The notes beneath the pieces were generated by a model. The model saw nothing but the letters and a program-made list of their open reading frames with translations. It was not told where the DNA came from and ran no database searches. A DNA stretch of 64,000 nucleotides from Clonostachys chloroleuca (lineage: Eukaryota > Ascomycota > Sordariomycetes > Hypocreales > Bionectriaceae): the NCBI GenBank assembly GCA_037952775.1, contig JBANAY010000001.1:930001-994000 (forward strand). The letters run 5' to 3'. Numbering within the stretch: the stretch's first letter is position 1; each line of letters starts with the position of its first letter. The translations under genes and the position numbers were made by a program. This document shows positions 1-10,691 of the stretch, piece after piece.

Positions 1-531
1 TACAGCAGGCATAGACACCGCACGACACTCATGAATTATGACACCTTTTTTTCCTTCTTCTCTTCGTTCTTGTTTCCTTTTTATTTCTGATTGTTTCCAA
101 GATTTGTTCATCTTCGTTGTTGCCCTGTTTCTCTCTATATCAGAAGAAAAGGTGGTTTTGTCGCAGATAATATATTATATACAACACAGCAAATATATCA
201 GAATTTCTCCACCCCCTACCCCCAATGAACTGAAACTCGACCCTATGAATCCCCGTTATGAAGACATGTAATTCATGTGAAAGAAAAAGATGTTAGTTTC
301 AAAGAGAAGGAGTGAAAATGAAAGAAAAACAAGATGTAAGATGAATTGCATCAAGGTTTGAGAAACCAAACGCTTCCTTCAACTTGATGCGATGCAAGTG
401 TACGTGAAAAAATGATATCCTGAATATAGAAAATGTGTGAACCAGCAGCCGACCCTTGTGAATATAGACGCCAATGCCAACACCCCATTTTTTTAGAACA
501 GCTATGAATCCCAGATGCAAACCAACCCGGT
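1..531. other. 3' flank of DUF1479 gene, no gene seen
   Basis: AT-rich stretch downstream of the minus-strand DUF1479 gene. The short open frames here have no recognisable motif and unlikely composition. It probably contains the 3' UTR and polyadenylation region of that gene. Confidence 0.5.
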
Positions 532-3261
532 TTATAAACCTGGCATGGGGCGGTCGGGGAAGAGGATGTCGTTTGACAGCTCCACGATCTCCGCCTCGCC
601 CCTGGGGACGCCTTTATCCCCATTCACCTGGGTCCCGTCCCGCGACGAGGCGTCCCACGGCGCGAGCCCCATGGCCTGCAGGCCCGCCGCGCCGCCGACC
701 TCCTCGATGTCCTTCTCGCCGGGTTTTGTGGCCGGGTCCTCGATGTTGAAGCCGCGGCCGTTCGAGTCGAAGTCCGGGCCGGGGTGGCCGCGCTGGAACG
801 CCTTGCGCTGGCGAGCGAGATAGAGGGCGTTGGTCTGGGTCAGGGGCGCGGCGGGCACGTAGACGAGCATGCGGACGTCGTCGGGGCCGTGGACGGGCGT
901 GCGGAGGCCGTGGTTGGCGTGGCTGGAGATGTGGTACGCCAGGTCCGGGTGCCAGAAGATGTAGTCACCCGGCTGGAGGGTGGGGAGTGTGATCATGCTG
1001 CTTCGGAGGTGGAGATGGGGGTGCCAGCGCTCGGTGATGCGCTGGGCGTGGCCGGGGACGGCGCCGTGGATTATGGTGTCTGGGCTGCGGTCGAGCTTCC
1101 AGTTGGATGGGTCGAGGTAGGCGTCCCAGTCGGGTCCCGTGCGGACCTCGGGCATGGGGGTCTTGGCGGAGAAGAAGGGTCGGAGGAGGAAGTAGGCGGT
1201 GGCGAGCTTGGGGGAGGGCAGCAGGCGGATCATGCCAGGCTCAATGGTGGAGAGGGCGACGACGGCCTGGAACATGCGGAAGATGGTACAGGAGCCGTAC
1301 CCGTTGTAGAGGTCGATGGTGGAGGACACGCGACTGGCGCACTCCCAGGGATCGTACGATTCCCACTCACCACGGAAGACCCGACTGTACGTGCCAGTCC
1401 GACCATATCCGTCGGGCTCCCATCGTTCCAGAGAGCCATTGTCGACCTGGGCGATGATGCCAGCCGACGACTGGAGCGCAATGACCCAATCGTCAGCTGA
1501 TTGGGGCGCCTGCTCCATCGACGTCGCAACGGGGATCTCGAGTGTCTGCTTCTCCGGCTCGCCATTCCGGTTACTGTCGCGCAACAAAATCTGCTCGCCA
1601 GCCGTCCCGTGTATGCGCAGACGATCAGCGTATGCGATGGGTAGTCTGGTGACGAGATTCACATTCGGACTCGTCTCCCACAGGCCCATCATGAACCGCT
1701 GGGCACTCAGGACAGCCGGGTGAGCACGTGCGCGGATCTGGGCGGGGGTCCAGAAGAAGTCGAAGCAGGTGGGATCCTGCTCGACGGGCTTGAGGTCATG
1801 CTTGCCGCCGCGGTTCTCGAGGTAGCGCAGCGTGCTGTTGACCATGTCGTCCGCGTCGGGCTTCGGGACGGCGCGCCTGACGACGCCAACGCCATAGCGG
1901 CGCAGATCGTGGCCGAAGCGGGTCGTCTGCGCCGGGTTGTGTATGTCGGAGAACTCGATGGACGGGATGAGGTGGGCGCCGAGCCCCTCGATGTGCTCGA
2001 CCTCGGCGCGCAGGGCGTAGATCAGGCGCGCCCACGAGGCCTCGATGGCGGCTTCGTGGCCGGCTATCAGGTGCTGCTTTATGCGGGCGAATCGAGTCGG
2101 GAGGGGCACAGGGTCGGGTCCCCAGAAGGTCAGGACGGGGTCGTCGTCAAGGGCCATGGCGGCGCCGGCGGCTGTGGTGCTGCCAAGGCTCTGGCTGTGG
2201 CCGTGGAGGCTCGGCTTGGAGGAGGTGGCGCTGGACGGCAGGTCCTGGTAGTCGTACGGAGGGATGGAGGTAGCGGAGACGGTGGAGGAGACGACGGGCC
2301 GGGAGCTGGAGTCGGAGTAGGACGAGGCAGCCAGCGATGAGGACGACGAGTCGGAGCGGGAGGTGTATTCGGGGCGGTTGGCGGAGGAGTCGGTGCCGGG
2401 GGAGGCGAGTTGAGGGGGCAGCGAGGTGGACGACGCCCCCAGGAGGGAGGAGGAGTTGTCGAGAGCGAGCGAGGGCGAGCTGGTGGATGTGGATGTGGAT
2501 GCGGAGGAAATGCAGGGAAATGAGGCGGGGTCAAGGACAGCCGCGGGAGCCAGTTCTGGGGTTGGGGCGGCCCTCGCAGCGGTCGAGCTAGTGGTGTCGT
2601 CCCCCGTAGCCACGTCCATGCCCCCCATCATGGTGTCGACGTTAGCGCTGTCGCCGCTGCCCGTAGCGGTCGTAGAGGTGCCACCGAGGCCACCACCACC
2701 ACGGCTGGAGCCGCTGTCGAGGGCCGTCGTTTTCCTGCCTGTGGATGCTGCTGGCACGCGCTGGCTGTGGCGGTTCTTGGTGATGCGACCCCCCTGGGTC
2801 AGCCGCCCTCCCGCCCCTTTCAGAATGTGCGATGATGATGGTGATTGCGACTGCGACTGCGACGCCGCCCTGCCCTCGGGTGTCGCCATATCGCCGCCGC
2901 TGCTGCTGCTGCTGCTCGCCTCGCTGTTGTTGCGCCCGCCGCTGATCCTCTGGTTCACCCGCTCCAGCAGCCTGTGCGAGTACCGTCGCCCTTCCTCCTC
3001 CTTGCTCCTGTACCCGTGCGCCGACTTGGGGCGCTGCTCTGGCGTCGGTGGCGCGATCACGGGAGGCGTCGAAGTTGACCGGAAGCGTGGAGAAGTCGAC
3101 AACAAGCCGTCCAGCCCGCTCGTCATGCCCCGGACGCGGTCCAGCAGCGTTGGCGATGCCGTGGCCCTGGTGGCAACCTCGCTCGAGAGCTCCGGCGTCA
3201 ATTCCTCCTCGAAGCCACCGTCTCCGTCGCCTGGTGATGATGATGATGATAAAACCGCCAT
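532..3261 (-). CDS. DUF1479 family protein (2OG/Fe(II)-oxygenase-like fold)
   Basis: A single 909-codon frame. Residues 1 to about 368 are a low-complexity Ser/Thr/Gly/Pro-rich tail, presumably disordered. The DUF1479 domain follows, from about residue 375 to 880, starting with a 'PLPTRFARIK' stretch. It includes the 'RYGVGVVRRAV' region, the 'PGMIRLLPSP' strand and a 'GDYIFWHPDLAYH' segment. In family members that last segment is the HxD metal-binding motif, often HCD. It is followed by 'DVRMLVYVPAAPLT'. The family is a cupin-like oxygenase group of unknown substrate, with E. coli YbiU as a relative. Usual length is 450-550 aa, so the Ser-rich extension is unusual. The Met at 2157 (residue 369) would give a normal-sized 541-aa protein and may be the true start. 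No intron is needed. The family call is firm; the start and the substrate are not. Confidence 0.85.
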   Translation of the reverse strand: MAVLSSSSSPGDGDGGFEEELTPELSSEVATRATASPTLLDRVRGMTSGLDGLLSTSPRFRSTSTPPVIAPPTPEQRPKSAHGYRSKEEEGRRYSHRLLERVNQRISGGRNNSEASSSSSSGGDMATPEGRAASQSQSQSPSSSHILKGAGGRLTQGGRITKNRHSQRVPAASTGRKTTALDSGSSRGGGGLGGTSTTATGSGDSANVDTMMGGMDVATGDDTTSSTAARAAPTPELAPAAVLDPASFPCISSASTSTSTSSPSLALDNSSSLLGASSTSLPPQLASPGTDSSANRPEYTSRSDSSSSSLAASSYSDSSSRPVVSSTVSATSIPPYDYQDLPSSATSSKPSLHGHSQSLGSTTAAGAAMALDDDPVLTFWGPDPVPLPTRFARIKQHLIAGHEAAIEASWARLIYALRAEVEHIEGLGAHLIPSIEFSDIHNPAQTTRFGHDLRRYGVGVVRRAVPKPDADDMVNSTLRYLENRGGKHDLKPVEQDPTCFDFFWTPAQIRARAHPAVLSAQRFMMGLWETSPNVNLVTRLPIAYADRLRIHGTAGEQILLRDSNRNGEPEKQTLEIPVATSMEQAPQSADDWVIALQSSAGIIAQVDNGSLERWEPDGYGRTGTYSRVFRGEWESYDPWECASRVSSTIDLYNGYGSCTIFRMFQAVVALSTIEPGMIRLLPSPKLATAYFLLRPFFSAKTPMPEVRTGPDWDAYLDPSNWKLDRSPDTIIHGAVPGHAQRITERWHPHLHLRSSMITLPTLQPGDYIFWHPDLAYHISSHANHGLRTPVHGPDDVRMLVYVPAAPLTQTNALYLARQRKAFQRGHPGPDFDSNGRGFNIEDPATKPGEKDIEEVGGAAGLQAMGLAPWDASSRDGTQVNGDKGVPRGEAEIVELSNDILFPDRPMPGL

Positions 3262-5528
3262 GAGCCTAGAGAGGTGAACATGAACGATGAGAGGTTATGG
3301 ATGGATGGTTGAATCGTTTCCCTATTGGCTGGTGGGGGGTTGCTTCAACCCAGTGTCAAGACCTGTAGGTAATGTTGGGCGAAATAAAGGAAGTAAATGT
3401 TTGGCGGCTCAATTGCCCGAACCATGGATACGGTTTATACCAGATGCCTTTAGAAGCTTCCCTCTAAAATAATGGACAGGTATTAATGGCAACCTGTATG
3501 AGAGGCGACCAGTCTTTGTAGTAGAGAAAATGTATTGCTGGCCACAAAGGAGAGAGGAGGAAAGTAGAAAAAAAAATGGCACGGCACGTAACATACACGT
3601 GTGGTCACTTGGGATGAATGACAAATAAGAGCAGCAAGTGTCCGTATTCTTAAACCTCAGAGAACATGCAGCAAGAGGAAGGAATTGCCGAAAGAAAAGA
3701 ACCGTGTGCAGGCTTCTTAACAGGGTTCGGCTCAGTCTGGCGGTCCCATCTCATGATCCGTCGGGAGAAACAACAATGAAACAGAGATAAGAGAGAGGGA
3801 AAATCCAGAGATGGCAAAAAACAGAAAGCAGTAGTAGTGAGGGCTGATCAGAGTGAGCACAGATGCCCTTCCGGGACCACATTCAAACTGTGGAAAACGC
3901 TATCATACTGCCATATTTTTACTGCTCCCCACCGCCCCGGGCGGCCCGATCTGTGCTCTGGACCGAAGTCTGGGAAAACCGTGAGCAAAAGCACTGGCCA
4001 AAGCACGCAAGACCCTACTTCTTGAAGCTTCTCCGCGAGCCTTTCCCTTGTTTGGGGGGAGAGGCAAAGGCGCTGATAAGAGTTCGGCCCGGGCAGTGGG
4101 GGCCTTCATAAGACAGGTTCAGCGGACCGTCTCGGCAAAACATAGGGGGAGCGTCGACAGAATCGGGAAGAGGGAAGAATGGCCCATGGTTCCGTCACTA
4201 TTGGCTCCACCTGGGCAGCGTACAGGGGTCCTCACTCTGGGAGAGAGAGTCATGATGCTGTCCAGCAGGTAGGTGGATGGTAAAATACGAGTGGCCAGAA
4301 GACGAGCAGAGGCGCGCGGCCGGGACATGTACCATATCAGAGGGCGTCATGTGGATCTGAAACTCAGCCCTCACACATCCCTGTCGGCCAAAGGAACGAC
4401 GCTTTCTACATTCCGAAGATCAAACGAGGACAAGCAGCCACGAGGATGTGTGCGTGCATCAGGTGCAGGCCGCGGCGTGGGTGATGAAGGCGCCGGCGAG
4501 CCAAGACGGTCAGGGGTCGAGAGGTTTCACGGGCCTCAACTCCGTCTCTTGTGGTGCTTTGGGTCCACTCCCTCCGCCCCGAAGTGCCGGCGCTAATCTC
4601 CCAACTGGAGCAACCGCTTGAGGTTCGGCCAGACACTCTCCACGACCAGAAGTAAACGTGCGCGCAAGACACCGCGCCACGGGCCATCCAGCCCAGTCCT
4701 CCTGGCGCCAGAGCCGTCGTCTCCTAGCCCTAGGAGCCGCGTCCCTTCTTTGGCGCCTGATCCGGCACTGCGAGTTTCGACTCGTCGGCAGCTGCTCCCA
4801 AGGAAATTGTGTTGTGTTGTGCGCAAATCTGCGTGTCCAGTCCATCTCGTTGGTTGTCGGTTTGCCCTAGTGGGTTTTATGAAAATCTCTTGGCAAGCTT
4901 AATGAGCTGAGGTGCAACCTCGACTGATTTTCTTCTTCTTCCTGTGCCACGTATTCATCCGACCAGTCATCACGCCCGGTTGGCATTTCTACCGCCTCGC
5001 TCGGGTTAATAGATATGCAGCCAGTCGATCACAAGCGAGGGATTCGATTGGAAAGGATACCGCCATTTTCAATTGAGGATACGGGACCAAAGGCTCCTTT
5101 TGAAGGTGGGGAGGTGCTTACCCATCACCATCACTGATGGTTGTTCTGCTTTGGTCAGACGTTGCAAAGACCAGCCATAGGGTAGGTCAGACTCGGAGTC
5201 ACCCCACAGCAGAATTTAAAAGGAAAGCACGGAATTTCACGTCAATGATCGCAAAGCACGCGGTTGGAGCAGAATGCCTCCATTGGATATCCAAAATAAG
5301 ATGTCATATTCAAAATTGGTTCGCTTCAAGTCTTCTGTCCCCACGGAAAGTATGGGGAGTCCCCGGTTGAATAAAAAAAAAAAGGTGATGTAGTCCCATA
5401 ACATCGTTAGCTCATACGCCTAGCATTTTTGTCGTCTCAATGAATTGGCCAAACAAAGGAAATTATGCAAAATTCAGCAACAATATACACGTTCTTCATG
5501 TCGCAAGCAGCGGAGTGGCGATGACTTC
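3262..5528. other. Intergenic, no gene supported
   Basis: About 2.3 kb between two minus-strand genes. It should hold the promoter and leader of the DUF1479 gene (near 3262-3900) and the 3' UTR of the choline oxidase gene (near 5400-5528). Several short GC-rich open frames at 3.8-4.9 kb overlap one another on both strands. None has a domain, signal peptide or intron pattern that supports coding. A poly-A run sits near 5370. Confidence 0.5.
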
Positions 5529-7169
5529 TTACAGTCTGGGCTTATTGTTGTCGGGCTTCCAGCCCTCCTCCATGGCGATCAGCTCAGCAGCACGTTCACC
5601 GATAGCAAGAACAGTCACCATAGGGTTGATGGAAGGCATGTCAGGGAAGACACCGGCGTCAGCAATGCGCAGCTTTCCAATGCCGCGAACCTTGAGCTCG
5701 TGGTCCACAACAGCGTAGCCGTCACGCTTAAGGTCACCCATCTTGGTGGTACCGGCAGGGTGGTAAACGGTGTGAGCGACGCGGCGGGCGTACTCGCTGA
5801 TGTCCTCGTCCGACTGCACGCCCAGACCGGGGGCAACCTCCTTCTTGAGCCAGTCCTTGAAGGGAGCCTGCTCGGCGATCTTGCGAGCAGCCTTGATACC
5901 AGCGACAAAGGTGGCGGCATCGTAACCCTCGGGGTCGGTGAAGTAGCGGAAGTCAAGAGCGGGCTTCACGTTGGGGTCAGAAGAGGTAAGGTAGATGCGG
6001 CCACGAGAGCGAGGTCGAGGAATGTTGGGAGTCATGCAGAAGGCATAGCGTTCGGCGACCTCGGGGTAGCCCAGACGGCCCGTGTTCAGGGTGAAGGGAA
6101 TCTGGTAGCAGTGCATCATGATGTCAGCAGCATCGCCGTCGTTGCCAGCGGCATTGAAGGCTTCACGACGGAGGAAGACACCACCGTCAGAGTCCATGGT
6201 AGTCTGGTTCTCGGGCACGGGCTTGTTGAGCTCCCACATGATGATGGTCTCGGGGTGGTCGAGAAGGTTCTCACCGACTCCAGGCACATCCTTGACGACC
6301 TTGATGCCGAGAGACTCGAGCTGGTCGCGGGGACCGATTCCGGAGTGGAGAAGGAGGCGGGGAGTATCAACGGCGCCGGCGCTCAGAATGACCTCCTTGC
6401 GGGCCTTGAGAGTGAGCTTCTGGCCATTCTTGAGGGTGACGTCAATTCCAGAGGCGACGTCGTTTTGGACGTGGAGCTTGGAGACCCAGGCCTCAGTGAG
6501 GACAGTCAGGTTCGGGCGGCGCTCCTCGCCCTTGAGGATGGGGTGGATGTACGCAACGGAAGCACTGCTGCGCTGGCCGTTGTCGGGGTTGTAGGAGACG
6601 GAGAAGAAGCCAACACCCTGGTTCAGCTGGCCAGTCTCACGGATCTCAGCATTGAAGTCGGGGATGACGGGGATGCCCAGGGCCTCGGAAGCAGACAGGA
6701 CCCAGTCCTTGCAGAGCTGGTTGCGGTGGCGGGCGTGGACGGGCTGGATGGTGTTGCGGAGGTTGTCAACATGGCGGACAATGTTCTCAAAGTTCCAGCC
6801 CTTGCAGCCCTTGGAGACCCAACGGTCCATGTCATGGCGGAAAGGACGGAAGGAGATGAGGGTGTTGTGGGAGGAGCAGCCACCGAGGACCTTGGCGCGC
6901 GAGTGACGGATGTGGCTATTGCCATTGTACTGCTCAGTGGTGCCGTAGTCGTAGTCCAGCTCACCACCGAGCAGTGACAGCCACTGGCGGAGGTCGAGGA
7001 CGTTGCTGAGGTCGAGGTCGGATGGGCCACCCTCGATGATGAGGATCTTGCGCTCGGGGAGGTAGCTGGAGAGTCGCGAAGCAAGGACGCAGCCAGCAGT
7101 GCCGCCACCGACGACGATGTAGTCGTAGGCCTCGGCGGCCGAAGCAGGGAGAGTCTGAGTCGCAGCCAT
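5529..7169 (-). CDS. choA: Choline oxidase (GMC oxidoreductase)
   Basis: A 546-aa intronless GMC flavoenzyme expected to oxidise choline through betaine aldehyde towards glycine betaine, using O2 and FAD. The dinucleotide-binding motif GGGTAG is at residues 21-26. The 'GGCSSHN' segment puts His101 at the place of the histidine that carries covalent FAD in bacterial choline oxidase (His99). The other catalytic positions also match: Glu in 'LLDHPE', His in 'MMHCYQIPF', His470 in 'YHPAGTTKMG' and Asn515 in 'INPMVTV'. This makes choline the best substrate guess within a broad family. The protein ends in PRL, a weak variant of the PTS1 peroxisome signal. It is divergently arranged with a betaine-aldehyde dehydrogenase 2 kb away, the order known for choA-badA in other filamentous fungi. 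The start is the ATG at 7169, just ahead of the Rossmann fold. Confidence 0.9.
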   Translation of the reverse strand: MAATQTLPASAAEAYDYIVVGGGTAGCVLASRLSSYLPERKILIIEGGPSDLDLSNVLDLRQWLSLLGGELDYDYGTTEQYNGNSHIRHSRAKVLGGCSSHNTLISFRPFRHDMDRWVSKGCKGWNFENIVRHVDNLRNTIQPVHARHRNQLCKDWVLSASEALGIPVIPDFNAEIRETGQLNQGVGFFSVSYNPDNGQRSSASVAYIHPILKGEERRPNLTVLTEAWVSKLHVQNDVASGIDVTLKNGQKLTLKARKEVILSAGAVDTPRLLLHSGIGPRDQLESLGIKVVKDVPGVGENLLDHPETIIMWELNKPVPENQTTMDSDGGVFLRREAFNAAGNDGDAADIMMHCYQIPFTLNTGRLGYPEVAERYAFCMTPNIPRPRSRGRIYLTSSDPNVKPALDFRYFTDPEGYDAATFVAGIKAARKIAEQAPFKDWLKKEVAPGLGVQSDEDISEYARRVAHTVYHPAGTTKMGDLKRDGYAVVDHELKVRGIGKLRIADAGVFPDMPSINPMVTVLAIGERAAELIAMEEGWKPDNNKPRL

Positions 7170-9164
7170 TGTCGCGAAGAAAGCTCAAGGATGGGGATGA
7201 TGTTGCACAGGACAAGCACGAGGGAAGAGATGAGGTGTATGAGGGGGAGGAGGGATGAGGTGGGAGAGGTATGAGGCGATGAGGAGAGATGGGAAACAAT
7301 CACCAAAGGGGAATGGGAGCAAGAGCTATACAAATAGGAACGACGACGAGATAACGACTCTCCTTGGGATCGCTCAACTAGGAAGGTCGGCAGCAATTTC
7401 TGGTGTACAGGTCACACGAGACAAGGCGAGGATGCAGCAGAGAGAAGAGATGGGGTTAATGTACATGAAGTTGTCGAGGATGCAAGCTCGGACAGCCCTT
7501 GCCGACAAATAGGATGGCACACTGACCAAGTGGAGCTGATAAGAATGCGTCCAAAAAACTCGACGGATAAGATTTGGCGGCGCATGCCGTGGGTTTTGGT
7601 GTGAATAAACGGTTGCGTAGGGCGGCAGAGGCGATGCCGGGGCCGTGATCCAGCGGCGGAGCAGACGAAATGATGCTGTCCGAGGATGGGGCCCAAGGGA
7701 AAGGGCCAGATAGAAAAAAAGCGAGCTTCGTCATTGGTTGTCACCGTGTCATTCCCCCATGCATTCCGATGTCAATGGCTGGTGTTTTGGGCCCTTGACT
7801 CTTGTCCCGGCCCCATCTGTGGAGACGGCGCCAGAGACGACCGGCTCATGGTGGACTGGCACTGTGTAGCTTATGCGAATCGGCTTGGCCTAGCGTTTGT
7901 CTAGTGAAAGCTGTGTCGATGGGCGGCCCGGTCGGTCGAGGTTTGGCTGGGGGAGGGATGGCAGAGGCTGAGAAGCCTTGCAGACGGCGACCCTCTTCTG
8001 CATCCGTTCCCACCCAACAAGCAGCCCAGCAGTGGGGTTGCCCATTGACGATGGTGGGGTTTTGAGGGGTCTAGCAGCCAAATCCCAGGGATTGTCAAGG
8101 GGCAACGCGTGCTGAGGATCGATGTGCGGTTGATTGATCTCTGTGAAATCTGGATGAGCCCTGGCCGTTGCCGCGAACTGCGATCTGGAGCGCACTGTGT
8201 TGCCAGATTTGCGGGGACCCAGCGACGCCTTCACCAATGGGAGCACGGCGCTGCAGACCTTTGCCTCGCACTTGCCAAGGCGAATTTCAGGGCAATGACG
8301 GCAGCTTCTCGTGCGCTCTTCCTCGGGGAGGCTACTATCAAGGGAGGTGCGCCAGTTCCGACATGCATCTGCAATCCCTCTTGCCTTGCCAGCCCATGCC
8401 CCTCATGGCTGCGCTGATGCATGTACGTCCGTCTTTTGGTGCTTACCGACCTGAGACGCTGGAGGGGAGGAAAAAGCAAGCATTGGGCGAGCAGCCAGCC
8501 CCGACTAGTGGTGAATGCACACCGATGTGCTGGCACGGTTTCTGCCTCTGGGTGGTGGCGGCGAGCTAAACCGCAAACGGGTATTAGAGGGCAATACAGT
8601 GCGAACTCTCTCGCACGGCGTCCCATTTTTCCCGCCAGCGGAGGCTCCCCTGCTGGTTGCTCCTGCCCGGCGCCCGCAAATGACGTATGTACACCACCAC
8701 GAGAATAAGTCTCGGCAGGCGCTACGCCCGGATTGTCGCTTCTTGAGCATTCGTCTCAAGCATCAAATCACAAGCGCCGCCTCTGACCAGCCCTGGCATA
8801 AGCAACGCTCCAATCGCTGCCCCAATTGGCCTCAGAAAATTCTCTCACGGGTTGCCCTTTAGTAGCCTTTTCTGGAACAATCACCCCCGTAGCTTCATGC
8901 CGCTCTGCTGTTACCCCACCACTTATCGCAGCTCTCCACGTCCCTGCGTTAGACCAAGCGACACAGCTTATCAATTTATCCATCCTTTTATTCTGGCGAC
9001 CGGTCAGTTCGTCGGATTCCGTATTATTGCCATTGAGCACCGGCGCCATTCTGTTCTCTCTTTCCTCTCGCAGAAACCTCATCTTCTCATCTCTCCCCCT
9101 GGTTTCCTCTCTCAAACAGCGTAGCTACGCCTTGCTGTCTCGGACGAGACGCTTCTTCGCCACC
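7170..9164. promoter_or_regulatory. Shared divergent promoter region of choA and badA
   Basis: This 2-kb gap separates the starts of two divergent genes of one pathway, so it must hold both promoters and leaders. The choA side (7170-7330) is purine-rich on the plus strand, that is, CT-rich in the transcript direction. The badA side (about 9030-9130) is strongly CT-rich, as expected near fungal transcription starts. The open frames in the middle overlap on both strands and show no motif. No specific operator could be identified by eye. Confidence 0.6.
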
Positions 9165-10691
9165 ATGACTTTCACCCCCGAGATTCACACCTTTCACTCA
9201 GGAAAAGCTCAACCTGAAGGCTCCTCATCCTCGACGTTCGTCTCTCTGGACCCCAGCACCTCGAAGCCTCTCGCGACCATCTACACAACCACTCCGGCGC
9301 AGCTCGATGCGGCCGTGGCCTCGGCTCAGGCTGCGTTCCCCATCTGGTCCCAGACCCCGGCTACCAAACGATCTGCCATTCTCCTCAAGGCCGCTTCTAT
9401 CCTTCGCGAGCGAAATGATGCCCTGGCGCTGACCGAGACCCTCGACACTGGCAAGGCTTGGAGCGAGACTTCGACTGTCGACGTTGTCACAGGCGTCGAT
9501 GTCTTGGAGTACTATGCTCACATGATTGCTGGCGGCAGCCCAGGAGAGAATACTCGCCTAAGGCCTGATGCTTTTGTCCTCACCAGCCACGAACCGCTTG
9601 GTGTCTGCGCTGGTATCGGTGCCTGGAACTACCCTATCCAGATTGCCCTCTGGAAGTCCGCTCCCTGCCTTGCTGCAGGAAACTGCATGGTCTACAAGCC
9701 TAGCGAAGTCACGCCGCTGCACGCCAACACTCTGGCACAAATTTATATCGAAGCTGGCGTGCCTCCGGGTGTTTTCAATGTTGTCTACGGTGACGGCCTG
9801 AGCGCTGGCGCGCCTCTGGTGGCGCACCCTGGCATTGCTAAGGTTAGCTTCACCGGCCAGGTTAGCACTGGTAGCAAGGTCGCCAGCCAGGCAGCCAAGG
9901 ATATGAAGGGCATCACAATGGAGCTGGGAGGCAAGAGTCCGCTCCTCATCCTTCCTGACGCTGATGTCGAGGAGGCTGCCGACATCGCAATGATGGCAAA
10001 TTTCTTCTCCACCGGTCAGGTGTGCACAAATGGAACTAGGGTATTTGTTCCTGACGTCCTGCAAGCCAAAATCGAGCAGGCTCTCATCCAGCGCTGCCGC
10101 GAGGGCATTCGTATGGGACTACCCCGCGACGAGAAGACGAATTTCGGCCCCGTCGTCAGCAAGGTTCATCAAAAAAAGGTCAGGATGTACATCCGACACG
10201 GAAAGGAGGTGGACAAGGCTCGAGTGCTCTACGATGGAGCACAGGGTGCCCAGAGCCAAAGTCCCACTGCTGAAGGTTATTGGGTTCCCCCCGTCATCTT
10301 CTCGGACTGCACTGACGAAATGCGCGTCGCGAGCGAGGAAATATTCGGCCCCGTCATGTGCATTCTGCCTTACACCACCGCCAACAAGCAGCAGGATGAG
10401 TGGCTGCCAGAGCTAATTCGCCGAGCCAACAACACACCGATGGGGCTGGCTGCTGGTGTTGCGTCGTCTGACGTGGGTTTGGCCCACGATGTGATCCGCC
10501 AGCTTGACGCCGGCATCACCTGGATCAACACATGGGGCGAATCTCCAGCCGAGATGCCCGTCGGCGGCTGGAAGATGAGTGGCTTGGGGTTGGAGAACGG
10601 CATCGAGGGCATCCGGGCCTACATGAGAACCAAGAGCACTCTAGTGCAATTGGGCAAGGGTGCATGCAGCGGTGTCTTCTCCAAGCTGTGA
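9165..10691 (+). CDS. badA: Betaine-aldehyde dehydrogenase, peroxisomal
   Basis: A 508-aa NAD(P)-dependent aldehyde dehydrogenase in one exon. It is predicted to oxidise betaine aldehyde to glycine betaine. The cofactor region includes 'GAWNYP' and 'YKPSEVTP'. The general base is Glu253 in 'MELGGKSP' and the catalytic nucleophile is Cys287 in 'GQVCTNG'. The late 'EEIFGPVM' motif is also present. The last three residues are SKL, a canonical PTS1 peroxisomal signal. The ATG at 9165 lies in a good context (caccATGa) and is the first in-frame ATG. The frame stays open for about 113 codons further upstream without any ATG. Its neighbour across the divergent promoter is the choline oxidase gene, which supports the substrate call. 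The family is certain and the substrate very likely. Confidence 0.9.
   Translation: MTFTPEIHTFHSGKAQPEGSSSSTFVSLDPSTSKPLATIYTTTPAQLDAAVASAQAAFPIWSQTPATKRSAILLKAASILRERNDALALTETLDTGKAWSETSTVDVVTGVDVLEYYAHMIAGGSPGENTRLRPDAFVLTSHEPLGVCAGIGAWNYPIQIALWKSAPCLAAGNCMVYKPSEVTPLHANTLAQIYIEAGVPPGVFNVVYGDGLSAGAPLVAHPGIAKVSFTGQVSTGSKVASQAAKDMKGITMELGGKSPLLILPDADVEEAADIAMMANFFSTGQVCTNGTRVFVPDVLQAKIEQALIQRCREGIRMGLPRDEKTNFGPVVSKVHQKKVRMYIRHGKEVDKARVLYDGAQGAQSQSPTAEGYWVPPVIFSDCTDEMRVASEEIFGPVMCILPYTTANKQQDEWLPELIRRANNTPMGLAAGVASSDVGLAHDVIRQLDAGITWINTWGESPAEMPVGGWKMSGLGLENGIEGIRAYMRTKSTLVQLGKGACSGVFSKL

Noticed and set aside
784..2340. Long plus-strand frames opposite the DUF1479 gene
   Set aside because: They are antisense shadows of a GC-rich gene. 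Their Gly/Val/Ala/Arg-rich translations carry no motif.
3837..4902. Cluster of overlapping open frames on both strands
   Set aside because: Composition-driven frames in GC-rich DNA, with no domain, signal peptide, intron pattern or good start context.
5445..6977. 510-codon plus-strand frame opposite choA
   Set aside because: An antisense shadow of the choline oxidase gene; the minus strand carries all the catalytic motifs.
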